25,000 nucleotides of DNA. Source: Prorocentrum cordatum. Taxonomy: Eukaryota > Sar > Dinophyceae > Prorocentrales > Prorocentraceae. Below, one piece after another: positions 1 to 9,507 of the stretch (positions within the stretch are counted from its first letter, which is position 1; every line of letters begins with the position of its first letter). A program made the translations under genes and the position numbers. The stretch lies in the NCBI GenBank assembly GCA_963575745.1, contig CAUYUJ010000193.1, forward strand, positions 57,501 to 82,500. The letters run 5' to 3'. The notes under the pieces are model-generated. The model had not been told where the DNA came from and ran no database searches. It saw only the letters and a list, made by a program, of their open reading frames with translations.

Positions 1-487
1 TCCTGCTCCTCCTCCTCCTCCTCCTGCTCCCCCTCCCCCTCCCCCTCCTCCTCCTCCTCCTCCTCCTCCTCCTCTCCTCCTCCTCCCTCCTCCTCCTCCT
101 CCTCCTCCTCCTCCTCCCTCCTCCCCCTCCTCCTCCTCCTCCTCCTCCTCCTCCTCCTCCTCCTCCTCCTCCTCCTCTCCTCCTCCTCCTCCTCCTCCTC
201 CTCCTCCTCCTCCTCCTCCTCCCCTCCTCCTCCTCCTCCTCCTCTCCTCTCCTCCCTCCCCCTCCCCCTCCCCCTCCTCCTCCTCCTCCTCCTCCTCCTC
301 CTCCTCCTCCTCCTCTCCTCCTCCTCCTCCTCCTCCTCCTCCTCCTCCTCCTCCTCCTCCTCCCTCCTCCTCCCTCCTCCCCTCCTCCTCCTCCTCCTCC
401 TCCTCCCCTCTCCTCCTCCTCCTCCTCCTCCTCCTCCTCCTCCTCCTCCTCCTCCTCCTCCTCCTCCTCCTCCTGCTCCTCCTCCTC
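1..487. repeat. CTC trinucleotide microsatellite
   Basis: The stretch is almost pure CTC (GAG on the other strand), interrupted by single-base slips and by short CCCCCT and CTG variants. It is continuous with the window edge, so its real length is unknown. One strand is all purine, so triplex or H-DNA formation is possible. No gene is seen in it. Confidence 0.97.
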
Positions 488-616
488 GGCCGCGGGGCGC
501 CCCGCTCGCGCGGCGAGAAACACACGTGCCGCTCGATTGCGTGCCGCCCGCGAGGGCCGCCCGCTGCGGGGCCGCGCCGTGGCGGGCCGCCGCCGCGGCC
601 GCTGGCGACGAGGTTC

Positions 617-928
617 ACCAGCCTGGAACATATCCCTATCCCTATGCTGTCGTGCTGTCGGCGAACGGACATGGATTCGGGCGCGTGGATTGGCGACGGG
701 CCCCGCTTCCATGCGGAATCCCAGAGGAGGAAAGGGTACCCATAGCTGCACCCTCTCCCCGTTGTCCTCTGCCTGGGCCTTCTCGGAGGCCCTCGCCGCC
801 ACCGCCGGATTCGCCTCGAGAGCCTGGCCAGAACGCACCCTGGGAGAGGCCTGGGGAGTAGCGGTATCGGTGCCTCCTGGCTCCCCCAGAATATTACCAG
901 CCTGGAACATATCCCTATCCCTATGCTG
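617..928. repeat. 33-bp direct repeat pair (617-649 and 896-928)
   Basis: The same 33 bases occur twice, 279 bp apart. Each starts ACCAGCCTGGAACATATCCC and carries two TATCCC steps. The DNA between them is not itself repeated. The identity suggests a recent local duplication or the ends of a mobile unit. No protein function is assigned to the open frames that cross it. Confidence 0.85.
794..895. repeat. Dispersed repeat family R1, copy 1
   Basis: About 100 bp, recognised by GGATTCGCCTCGAGAGCCTG, then CAGAACGCACCC, then GGAGTAGCGGTATCGGTGCC. It aligns along its length with 2601-2697 and more weakly with 11186-11245. Each copy is preceded by a related GGGC-TTCTCGGAGGCCC-like stretch. The ends were not found, so whether it is mobile is open. 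Confidence 0.7.
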
Positions 929-1035
929 GACATCTCCTCATCACGATGCCAATCTCAGGGACTCCCCTATCTTTTGCGGGCGACTCCCCAAGACTGTCAT
1001 TGCCTTGTGGCGTGCCATTCTCAGGGATAGGGATA

Positions 1036-1223
1036 CTCCAGATCTCGTAATAAAAGGGAGGGGGTCTGGACCCTCCAAGACCAGCCATTTCAGACCCCCC
1101 CCCCGTGGGAGAACCCTCCAGATCGTCGTCCCCAGACCCCCCCAGGCCCTCCGAGATAGCCTGGAAGAGCTCCCTCCCCCCCCCGAAATGAGACCCCCCC
1201 TCCCTTTATTACGAAATCTGGAG
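1036..1223. mobile_element. Stowaway-like MITE, copy 1
   Basis: A 188-bp non-autonomous element with terminal inverted repeats of about 30 bp. The left end begins CTCCAGATCTCGTAATAAAA and the right end is its near reverse complement, ending ATTACGAAATCTGGAG. Both ends abut a TA dinucleotide (1034-1035 and 1224-1225), as expected for a Tc1/mariner-type TA target duplication. The interior is rich in C runs and matches copy 2 closely. It has no coding capacity. Similarity to plant Stowaway elements rests on the CTCC start and TA target only; the family name is inference. Confidence 0.88.
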
Positions 1224-1229
1224 TAGTTT

Positions 1230-1660
1230 GTGAGGGTGATCCCGGCGAGGCGCTGGCTTCAGCACTCCCAGGAGGGAGCCGCCAGGGTGGGGACACTCCA
1301 GGTGTCGCGCCCACACTGTGGGACTGCCTCGGGCGGTTTGCCGTTCTGGGTGCTCCACATCCTTGGTTCTCGAAGCAGATTGGGAGGAGGTCTGCGGCGA
1401 GGCGCTGGTTTTTGTATTGCTGATGGGGGAGCCGCCAGGGGTGGGATCACTCCAGGATTCGTACCCAGATCATGGGGGCGTCTCAGGTGGTTTGGAGCCC
1501 CCAAGCCTTTATGGGGCCACAACGTGTGAGGGCTGTGCCGAAATGGTGACAGGAAACGTGTGAGGGGTGTGCCAAAATCGGGCGGCGCCGCCATGCGGAC
1601 TGCGCCACTGGGACCTCAGGTGGAGCTCCCTGTGGGGCCGCGAAACGTGTGAGGGCTGTG
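1230..1660. repeat. Degenerate repeat block with GAGGCGCTGG and AACGTGTGAGGG words
   Basis: Two units start near 1243 and 1397 with GGCGAGGCGCTGG and continue with GGAGCCGCCAGGG and a CACTCCAGG word. A 19-base word of the form AACGTGTGAGGGNTGTGCC occurs at 1521, 1555 and 1644. The segment around 1368-1410 is the reverse complement of a segment near 4242-4285, so this block and 4242-4560 belong to one family in opposite orientation. No gene is recognised. Confidence 0.7.
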
Positions 1661-1685
1661 CACAGATAGGGCGGCTAATGGGAGT

Positions 1686-1812
1686 ACGTTCGAGGCCGGC
1701 GAGGAGGAGGAGGAGGAGGAGGAGGAGGAGGAGGAGGAGGAGGAGGAGGAGGAGGAGGAGGAGGAGGAGGAGGAGGAGGAGGAGGAGGAGGAGGAGGACG
1801 TTCGAGGCCGGC
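1686..1812. repeat. GAG microsatellite flanked by a 15-bp direct repeat
   Basis: An uninterrupted GAG array of about 97 bp (1701-1797) lies between two identical copies of ACGTTCGAGGCCGGC (1686-1700 and 1798-1812). The open frames of poly-Arg, poly-Leu or poly-Pro read across it are repeat artefacts. Confidence 0.93.
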
Positions 1813-1951
1813 AAGAGGTGCGGGGCAGCGCCGCGGGCGCGGGGCGGCGCCCGCCCGCGAGGACGCGGCTGACGCGGAAGCAGGGCGAGCCGCCGGGCGG
1901 CCCGCCGGAGGGCGCGGGGCGGCGGTCGCCCGGGCCGGGGGCAGGGCGTGG

Positions 1952-2290
1952 GTCGGGCGTGCCCCTCCACAGGAAGGGGGTACTCCAGGTTTCGTAATAA
2001 GAGGGAGGGGGTCTCGACCCTCCCCGACGAGAAGTTTTAGACCCCCCCCCGTGGGAGAACCCTCCAAAACATCGTCCCCAGACCCCCCCAGGCCCTCCAA
2101 GATAGCCTGGAAGAGACCCCCCCCGAGATGAGACCCCCCTCCCTTTATTACGAAATCTGGAGTATCCAAGAATAGGTTGCGAAGTAGTCCAGGGAGGGTT
2201 TCTGGACTATCTCTTGGACTATTTTGTGGCATGTTTTCGGGTATTTTTCATGCTTCCTCCAGAATCCGCCTGTGGGAGGACATGCCCGGC
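1952..2290. mobile_element. Inverted-repeat element R2 split by a nested MITE
   Basis: The left end GTCGGGCGTGCCCCTCCACA (1952-1971) and the right end CCTGTGGGAGGACATGCCCG (2269-2288) are near reverse complements and match the ends of the intact 149-bp element at 5252-5400. The Stowaway-like copy at 1983-2162 sits inside with a TA duplication. Removing it and one TA leaves an element of about 157 bp, close to the intact relative. This gives a clear order of insertion. Confidence 0.8.
1983..2162. mobile_element. Stowaway-like MITE, copy 2 (nested)
   Basis: A 180-bp relative of the element at 1036-1223. It begins CTCCAGGTTTCGTAATAAGA, ends ATTACGAAATCTGGAG, and is flanked by TA at 1981-1982 and 2163-2164. 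The interior shares the words GTGGGAGAACCCTCCA and GATAGCCTGGAAGAG with copy 1. It lies within the R2 element at 1952-2290. Confidence 0.88.
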
Positions 2291-2360
2291 CCAAGGCAAG
2301 TCTCAGATGAGTTTGGTAGCAAGTCATGGGGGCCTGGTGTGCCCTCTTAATTCGGTCTTC

Positions 2361-2477
2361 AGCGTCGGCTAGCGTCGATTCGCGTCTGGGAATCGATGAG
2401 ATGACGCCGATTTAGCGTCGGCTAGCGTCGATTAGCGTCGATTTAGCTCCGATTTAGCGTCGACTAGCGTCGATTCG
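2361..2477. repeat. 10-11 bp minisatellite, unit TAGCGTCGAT
   Basis: The word AGCGTCG recurs at 2361, 2371, 2414, 2424, 2434, 2456 and 2466, with a variant at 2445, so spacing is 10-11 bp. The segment 2440-2485 resembles 12565-12612, including the downstream GATTCG-AAGAGCC, so this is a dispersed piece rather than a purely local array. Confidence 0.8.
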
Positions 2478-2600
2478 GAAGAGCCGACTAGATGGTATGG
2501 GAGGCTCCCATGAGTTGCCACCGCAGAGGATGTCGCTGCCTTTGCCTCGTTTTCTCCTTTGGTGGGCATCCTGGGCGGCCCGGGCATCCTGGGCGGCCCG

Positions 2601-2697
2601 CGTCGCCACCGCTGGATTCGCCTCGGAATTCTGGTCAGAACGCACTCCAGGAGATGTCCAGGGAGTAGAGGTATAGGTACCTTTGGTTCCCCCCAAA
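2601..2697. repeat. Dispersed repeat family R1, copy 2
   Basis: It aligns with 794-895 through CACCGCTGGATTCGCCTCGG, CAGAACGCACTCC and GGGAGTAGAGGTATAGGTACC. It is preceded by a doubled CGGGCATCCTGGGCGGCC word (about 2563-2600). No coding role is seen. Confidence 0.7.
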
Positions 2698-2965
2698 TCG
2701 CCAGCAGGCCTCGACCTCAGCGGTGTTCTGGCGATTTCGTGGGCCGTGTGCGTTTTGGCTTCGTTTTGACGCCAGGGCGGAGCAGGACATACGGAGGGAA
2801 GAGGAGGACACATCGAAAACGAACCACTTTTTTTAGGCCGAGTCCTGCTTGCTAGGCCGCCCAAGTGGGGTCCGAGCAGATGGAGTCGGCTGATCGCGCC
2901 GCATCGCCGAGGCATCGGCGTTGCGGCTCGACGTGGTGCCCGATTTTCCTCGCCCCGACGACGTC

Positions 2966-3008
2966 GCCGGTGCATCGCCGATGCATCGCCGATGCATCGG
3001 TGATGCAT
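2966..3008. repeat. 12-bp tandem repeat around palindrome GATGCATC
   Basis: Four closely spaced copies of TGCATC or GATGCATC occur, with the unit GATGCATCGCC. ATGCAT is self-complementary, so every unit is a small palindrome. Confidence 0.8.
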
Positions 3009-3074
3009 CAGGGATGTGGTGCGATCCTCCGACCCCATCAAATCTAGAGGAACAACAAAATCGTCGTAAACAGA

Positions 3075-3208
3075 AACTTTCGGCGCTCCGCGAGGATTTC
3101 TTGAATCTGCGCTGGGCCGCACGTTGAGCGCGCCTGGGGCGGCGCCGGAGGCGCCGCAAGGGGGACCCAGCGCAGATCCAAGAAATCCGCGCGGAGCGCC
3201 GAAAGGTT
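3075..3208. mobile_element. Long-hairpin element R3, copy 1
   Basis: The left arm 3075-3115 (AACTTTCGGCGCTCCGCG and on) and the right arm 3166-3208 are reverse complements at about 40 of 43 positions. They enclose a 50-bp GC-rich loop that holds a further GGCGCC palindrome. Related arms occur at 5150-5170, 5504-5520 and 24828-24975, and the sequence outside the right arm (TTTATGCCG) recurs beside them. It is most likely a foldback MITE. Target duplications were not identified. Confidence 0.8.
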
Positions 3209-3440
3209 ATGTTTATGCCGTTATTTCTTCTTCGATACTCGGGTCTCATCGCAAAATTACTCACTGCCTGGAGCTCCCCATATGTGCATCTATTAGCACG
3301 GACCTGTCCGCCGTGAGTGACTAGGCGCAAGAGCTTTCGAATAGAAGCGGGCTTGAGTATTGACGGTCTGGCAGTGAATCTGACTGTGAATGAGTTGGAG
3401 TGTGAATGAGTCTCAGTAGTATTAGTGCGTCTCTGCGCAT

Positions 3441-3600
3441 GGGGCCTCTTGAAGCCTCCTGGGGCTTCCTGGGGTCTCCTGGAGCCTCCTGGGGCCTCCT
3501 GTGGCCTCTTGTGGCTTCCTGTGGCATCCTGAGGACTCCTGGGGCCTCGCGTGGCCTCCTGGGGCCTCCAGGAGCCTCCTGGATCCTCCCGGGGCCTCCT
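3441..3600. repeat. 10-bp minisatellite, unit CCTGGGGCCT, array 1
   Basis: Sixteen units of exactly 10 bp follow one another with substitutions but no indels. Because 10 is not a multiple of three, all three frames stay similar and yield repetitive Gly/Ala/Ser/Trp or Pro/Gln/Glu frames. These should not be annotated as genes. Confidence 0.93.
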
Positions 3601-3873
3601 GGGGAGGATTCGTGCCCAGGAGAGGCCCAATCTATAGGAACAGACGTAAAACACTTCGGATTGAAGCCACAGGAGAGGGGCAATCTATAGGAACACGCGT
3701 AAAACACCAAGGGTTCGCGCCCCAGGGGAGACCCAATCTATAGGAACCTATGTAAAACACTGAGGAGTGGATACGCACTGATACGACTGATACGTAAACA
3801 CAAGGGATTCGCACTCCACAGGAGGCCCAAACTATATAAACATACGTAAAACGCTCGGGATTGCAGCCACTCC
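3600..3873. repeat. 53-bp tandem repeat between the two minisatellites
   Basis: Units begin AATCTATAGGAAC and contain GTAAAACAC. They start at 3629, 3682 and 3735 (period 53), with a diverged fourth at 3829. The third unit has gained about 41 bp containing a GATACG/ACTGATACG stutter. The tail of an earlier unit is visible at 3608-3628. No gene is seen. Confidence 0.88.
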
Positions 3874-3890
3874 TTCGGCCTTCTGAGGTC

Positions 3891-4158
3891 TCCTGCTCCT
3901 GGGGCCTCGTGGGGGCTCCTGGGGCCTTGCGGGACCTTCTTGTGCCTCCTGGCGTTTCCTGTGGCCTCCTGTGGCCTCCTCTCGGGCCTCCTGGTGCTTC
4001 CTGGTGCTTTTTAGAGCTTCTTGGGGCCTCCTGGAGCCTCCTGTGGCCTCCTGGGGCCTCATGTGACCTCCTGTGGCCTCCTCGTGCCTCCTGGGACCTC
4101 ATGTGGCCTCCCGGGGCCTCCTGAAGCCTGCTGGAGCTTCCTGTGGCCTCCTGAGGAT
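3891..4158. repeat. 10-bp minisatellite, unit CCTGGGGCCT, array 2
   Basis: About 27 units of the same 10-bp word as at 3441-3600, with one 2-bp phase shift near 3981. The two arrays bracket the 53-bp repeat, which suggests one array was split or both spread together. Confidence 0.92.
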
Positions 4159-4192
4159 CCACGCCCACGAGTCTGGCCAGCAAAACAAGCAG

Positions 4193-4560
4193 ATCGTCCG
4201 AGACATCCTCGCAATCTGGGCCACCAGGGGTGCGATAACCAGCGCCTCGCTCGAGACCTCCTGCAAATCTGCTTCGAAAGCGGATGATGTTGGGGGCACA
4301 GACAGTAACGCCGCTCGAGACGTCCTCGCCATCTTGGCGCGAACGGAGGAGTGAGACGCCCCCTGGCGGCTCCCCCTTGGGGCCGCCTCGCTCGAGATGT
4401 CCTCAAAGTCTGCTCCGACAGCGGAGGGTGTTGGGGGCACCCGCAGGCAAGCCGCTCGAGACATCCCCGCCGTTGTGGCGCGAACGGGGGAGTGCGATAC
4501 CCCCTGGCGGCTCCCCCCTGGGGGTGCTGACCCGCGCCTCGCTCGAGACATCCTCAGAAT
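4193..4560. repeat. 140-152 bp tandem repeat, about 2.3 units
   Basis: Units open with GCCTCGCTCGAGACNTCCTC at about 4244, 4384 and 4536. They continue through GTTGGGGGCAC, CCGCTCGAGAC, TGGCGCGAACGGNGGAGTG and CCCCCTGGCGGCTCCCCC. A degenerate unit precedes at 4193. The family also occurs in reverse orientation at 1230-1660. Confidence 0.82.
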
Positions 4561-4578
4561 CTGCTCTGCCACTATCAG

Positions 4579-5023
<445 letters not shown>

Positions 5024-5251
5024 GTAATGGAGTTAGGAAAAGGTGGAGGGGGGTCGGGCGTGAGGGTGTCCTTCTGGCGCGGTGAAAGTAATAACAAGAA
5101 CCCCATCTTAGGATATGGGGGATCAAAAAAGAGAAGCACGGCTTGAGCATGAACTTTCGGAGGTCCGCTCCGACCTCTGGGATCGGCCCTCCTTCCCTTC
5201 CTGGCCGCGGGCGCTGCCGCCTCGTCGGCCGCCGATGGAGTCGAGCCTCGA

Positions 5252-5400
5252 GTCGGGCATGTCCCTCTACAGGAAGAATATTCGAGAATAGTAAAAAGAT
5301 AGCCTGGTGAGGTTTCTTCTTGATTTTTCGACTATCGTATAATTTGCTGACAACTTTGAAGTTCTCTTCCAGCATTCGCCTGTAGGAGGACATGCCCGAC
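5252..5400. mobile_element. Inverted-repeat element R2, intact copy
   Basis: A 149-bp element. The left end GTCGGGCATGTCCCTCTACA (5252-5271) pairs with the right end TGTAGGAGGACATGCCCGAC (5381-5400); 20 of 22 end positions are complementary. The interior is AT-rich compared with the flanks. It has no coding capacity. The same ends occur at 1952-2290 and, as a right end only, at 24614-24635; a diverged possible copy follows the BRCT exon at 21072-21175. No clear target duplication was found. Confidence 0.8.
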
Positions 5401-5570
5401 CTCAGTTGAGCCGTTCCCCTCATTTCGGTTCTCTGGTGCAGCGCTGATCTGCGCTTGCCTAGCATGGGCCTTTTTCGGGGAGGGACAACGGCATAAACGT
5501 AAAACTTTCGGGGCTCAGCGCGAATCTATCGGACCAGCGTTGGGCTAACTCGCGGCGCCTCTGGCTCCCC

Positions 5571-5780
5571 GTCGCCGCCCCGTCGCCGCCCCGTCGCCGC
5601 CTCGTCGCCGCCTGTCGTCTGGGCCTGTCTGTCGGTCGCCGCGCTTGTTGCCGCCGTCGCCGCCCCGTCGCCGCCCAGTCACCGCCCAGTCGCCACCCCG
5701 TCGCCGCCTCGTCGCCGCCCGTCTTCTGGACCGGTCTGTCGGTCGCCGCGCTTGTTGCCGCCGTCGCCGCCATTCCGGCG
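5571..5780. repeat. 11-bp minisatellite CCGTCGCCGCC with 107-bp higher-order repeat
   Basis: GTCGCCGCC starts at 5571, 5582, 5593 and 5604, an exact 11-bp period, and the pattern resumes in the next block. The word CTGTCGGTCGCCGCGCTTGT occurs twice, 107 bp apart (GTCGG at 5631 and 5738), so the whole block is duplicated. Arg/Ala/Thr-rich minus-strand frames across it are artefacts. Confidence 0.88.
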
Positions 5781-5799
5781 CTTGACAAGGATTGCGCAA

Positions 5800-6860
5800 C
5801 ATATATTCCCTTCATTCAGATAATTTGAATCCACCACCTTCCCAAGGTCGGACTTGTCGTTTCCCTCTGGGGATGTGCAATTTTGTCATGATTACGCTCC
5901 ATCTCTCGGTGGATTTTAATGATTTCATACAACCACAACCAAACTGGTATCGACAACCCCCTTCATCTTCGTCAAAGAATACTATGTGCGCACGTTCGGT
6001 TAGCAACAATCATCAGTTTTTCATCAATCCTTTGCGACAAGCGGGGCAAAGTCCACACGCGTGCGGCTTTGCGCGCGCATGCTGGAAATCTTCAAACAAA
6101 TTGTGTTTTCGTAAAGGTTTGAATCTATAGTTTCCCGAATGCATGAAAGCGAACGATGGTTTCGCAACCGTTTTGTTTTTTCAAGAAAGTCTGCGCGCGC
6201 GCACTTGCGACTTTTTTGCAAACCACAGGGTGAACTTACTAGTATTTTGCATCACATGCGACCAAGAGGGCTTTTCCTTCTGCTGCGCGCATGTCGAAAT
6301 CATTCGAACGACCTTGCGCGCGTGCTGGGGAGGCACGGTACTTTTCAAATCATTCCACGTGTCCCAGTCGCGCGCGTCGGCCGCGCGCGCATTTCGAAAT
6401 CCTCCCAAGCCTTCGTCGCCGACACGTGGGCAGCATCACCGTCATCAGATTGACCAGCATCGGCGCCGTCATTGGATCTGCCGTCGTCATCGTTACCGTC
6501 ATCATCACCGTCGCTACTGTCATCATCGCGTCTGCCTTTGTCGACGTCGCCATGGTACCGCGCCCGCCCGAGCCACCGAGTCCTCTCAATGAGGTTCCCG
6601 CGCGTCCGCGCGGCCTGCGAGACGCGCCGGGAAAAACCCGGCGGTCAGTGCCACCGCGGCCATGTCGGTCGCGCCATACTAGCTGGCCGACCTGCGGGCG
6701 AGCTTGCGCGCGCCAGCGAGGTCGCAGCCATGCGCCAGCCACCGCCGAACAGTCATCGCAATCGCCGTCGCAACTGGGTTTTGCAAACCAAGTTGCGGGT
6801 GGGTGGGTGGGATGATTGCACGAGCTGTGGGGCTGAAGACTTCAAGGCCGACAGGGTGAA
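5800..6860. repeat. 1.1-kb tandem unit, copy A
   Basis: This is the first of four diverged copies. Shared landmarks in order are: a CATCAGTTTT word (6011), GCGCGC-flanked words, CATGGTTTCGCAAC (6153-like), CTTGCGCGCGTGCTGGGG (6313), a GTC/ATC-rich stretch (6430-6550), GTCGACGTCGCCATG (6540), and TTTTGCAAACCAAGTTGCGG (6779) followed by GTGGGTGGGTG. The copies differ by many indels, so no reading frame is kept along a whole copy. I read it as non-coding. Confidence 0.75.
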
Positions 6861-6975
6861 CTGCACCACATAGAGAGCACAACGTTGATTGCACAACATA
6901 AATGGCACCTACGTATATTGCGATTCACATGGGTCTCACAACGTAGGTTGCACGTTTATTGCGAGTTACATGGAT
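6860..6975. repeat. Degenerate TTGCACAACGTA-type tail, block 1
   Basis: Short words such as GCACCACATAGA, TTGCACAACATAAA and CTCACAACGTAGGTTGCAC recur roughly every 18-20 bp. The same kind of DNA lies at 9375-9507 and 10676-11095, each time after a 1.1-kb unit. Confidence 0.65.
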
Positions 6976-7014
6976 CTCCACTTCTCCCCCCCGGAGTGAA
7001 CGCCCCCCCTCTTT

Positions 7015-8215
7015 TCGTATTGCAAATTGCGTATGATTCTGCCCCATCGCTTATCCTAGATATGAGGTCGTACCATCCCAAGCAGGCCTGTATCGGTACT
7101 CCCCCCTCATCCCCTGCAAGAAGTATTCTGCGCGCGCGTTCGGTCATCATAAATCATCAGTTTTCAAGATCCCTTGGTAACAAATGGACGAAGTGCACAC
7201 GCGCGCTTCGTCGCGCGCACATGCCGGAATCCTTCAGCATTTTCAGGCTTCATACGGATCTCAAAATCGGTTGCCCCGAACATTTAAACACGCATGGTTT
7301 CGCAACAAGAAGTTTCGAAAAAGCTTGTGCTTAGGCTCTTGCGAATTCTCAAGAAAGCCAAAGGTTTTCGAACATGTTCATAACTTGCTACGAAGCGGGC
7401 CTCTCGCCCGCGCATGGCGGAATCGCTCGAACGCTTGCGCGCGTGCTGTCGCGAGAACCCTCTGCGCGAAGTGGGGCGAAGTGCGCGCGCGCGTCGTCGC
7501 ATGCACATGCCGTCATCTTTCAAAACCTTGGGTTTCGCAGTGATCTCAAAATCCAGTTCCCCGAAAACATAACAACGCATGTTTTTTTTTTTTTGGGGGG
7601 GGGGGGCGAACTGAGTTCTCAAGAGTGCTGCGGAACACCAGAGGCGGCCAAACGGGCCCCTCGCGCCGCGCGTCGAATTTATTCGAAGCCCTTGCGCGCG
7701 TGCTGGGGTGGGGGGCGCAATCCGTGTCAATTCATGCCATGCGGTCGCTCTCGCGCGTCGGCCGCGCACGCGTGTCGGGCGCCCTCCGAAATCGTCACCG
7801 CCGATGCGAGGGCACCGTCGTCGTCGTCGGCGTGATCAGCTTCGACGCCGTCGCTGGCCTTGCCGTCGTCGCTGTCGTCGTCGCCGCCAGCGCCGCACAC
7901 GTCGTCGTCGCGTCTACCGTAGTCGACGTCGCCATGATGCGGCGCCCCCCCCATTCGCCTACTTGCGCTGAGCTGCCCGCTGGGAAGTGGCCGGCGGTCA
8001 GCGCCAGCGCGGCCGCGTCGGTGGCGCCGAACTATTTGGCCGCTGCGCGCGCGAGTATGCGCGGGCCAGAGCGGCCGCGGAAATGTGCCAGCCAACTCCA
8101 AGCGCTCATCGCAATCGCCGCAGCATCGGTGCTGCAAACCAAGTTGCGGGTGGGCAGGTGGGGCGATTGCGCGAGCAGTGAGGTGGGCAATTCATTGCGA
8201 AAAGACAGCAGTGAG
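7015..8215. repeat. 1.1-kb tandem unit, copy B
   Basis: Landmarks match copy A: TATGATTCTGCCCC (7031), CATCAGTTTTCAAGA (7157), CATGGTTTCGCAAC (7301), CTTGCGCGCGTGCTG (7433, and 7691), GTCGACGTCGCCATG (7921) and GCAAACCAAGTTGCGGGTGG (8134). It holds a T-run directly followed by a G-run at 7580-7607. No TTGCACAACGTA tail separates it from copy C. Confidence 0.75.
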
Positions 8216-9375
8216 ATATGATTCTGCCCTGTCGTCCATCCTGAATTTGAAACTATGCCATCCCATGCGGGCTGGTATCGCCCCCCCTCGTCCTCTGGAA
8301 CAGAGTTAAGTGCGCGCGCTTGTTTATGACGAAGCATCAGTTTTCAAGAACCACTTGCAGATAATCGGACGAGGCGCCCGCGCGCGCGTGGTCGCCCGCG
8401 CATTCTGGAACCCCCAAAGCGGTTTCAGGTTTCGCCCGTATTTCAAAATCGAGCGCCCCGGCAGCAGATGACAACGCATGGTTTCGCAATGAAGGTCTTC
8501 CAAGCAATCTCTCGCGCTCGCACTCGCGCAGATTCTTCGAACCATCGGCTTCTCAACTCTTCCATCACATGTTGCCAAGCGGCCCTCTCGCGCGCGCATA
8601 TCGACGTCGTTCCAACGCCCGTGCGCGCGCGTTGTCGCGACAATCCCTCGCGCGAAATTGGAGGAAGCGCGCGCGTGCCGAAAGCGGGGATTTCAACCGC
8701 GAGTGCCCCGAATACACATGCAACATTTGTTTTGCAGCGTCAGTTTTCAACGAGGGCTTGCGCGCGCGCTCGTGCGAGTTCTTCAGAGATCTTTTGCCGG
8801 GTGGGCCTCTCGCGCCGCGTGTCGATCTCATCCGGTCGCCCTCGCGCGCGCGCTGGCGGGGGGGGGGGGCGCGATCCGCGTCAAATGCTGCCGCGCGGGT
8901 CGCTGCCGCGCGCGTCGAACTTTTTTCAGGGCCTTCGTCGCCGACGCGAGGGCGTCGTCGTCGTGGTCGGCGGGCGTGATCAACGTCGGCGCCGTCGTTG
9001 GCCTCGTCCGTCGTCGTCGTCGTCGCCGCCGCCGTCGCCGCCGCCGTCGTCGCTTCTCTCATCGTCGCGCCGACCGTTGTCGGCGTCGCCGTGATGGCGC
9101 GCGCGCCCAAGTCACATATTAGCATTGAAGTGCCCGCTTGGACGTGCCGGGCGGTCAGCGCCGCCGCGGCCGCGTCGGCCGCGCCGCAATGGCTGGCCGC
9201 TGCGCGCGTGAGCGTGCGCGGGCCAGAGCGGGCCGCAGGGGTGCAGCAGCCAACGCCAAACGTTCATCGCAGTCGCCGTCGCATGGTTTTGCAAACCAAG
9301 TTGCGGGTGGGTGGGTGAATGATTGTAAGCGCGCGGTGGAGTTGGCAACTCGCTGCGAGCATGGGTGAATTTCGA
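8216..9375. repeat. 1.1-kb tandem unit, copy C
   Basis: It starts with TATGATTCTGCCC (8217), then CATCAGTTTTCAAGAACC (8335), CATGGTTTCGCAATG (8477), a GTC-rich block (8945-9080) and TTTTGCAAACCAAGTTGCGG (9286). Many GCGCGC tracts are present. The longest Ala/Val-rich frames come from the GTC block and change frame relative to copies A, B and D. Confidence 0.75.
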
Positions 9376-9507
9376 AACTTTGGTTGCGCCGCGTAGATTG
9401 CGCCGCGTATATCTCACAACGTAGAGTGCATATCACGTGTTGTACAACGCACAATGCGCCACGTAGATTGCACCGCGCAGATTGCCGTGCATATACTCCA
9501 CAACAGT
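9375..9507. repeat. Degenerate TTGCACAACGTA-type tail, block 2
   Basis: Words like GCGCCGCGTAGATT, CTCACAACGTAGAGTGC and GCACCGCGCAGATTGC repeat every 18-20 bp. It lies between copies C and D. Confidence 0.65.

Noticed and set aside
4193-4560. CRISPR-like array
   Set aside because: Units are 140-152 bp with diverged sequence throughout; there is no short constant repeat with unique spacers.
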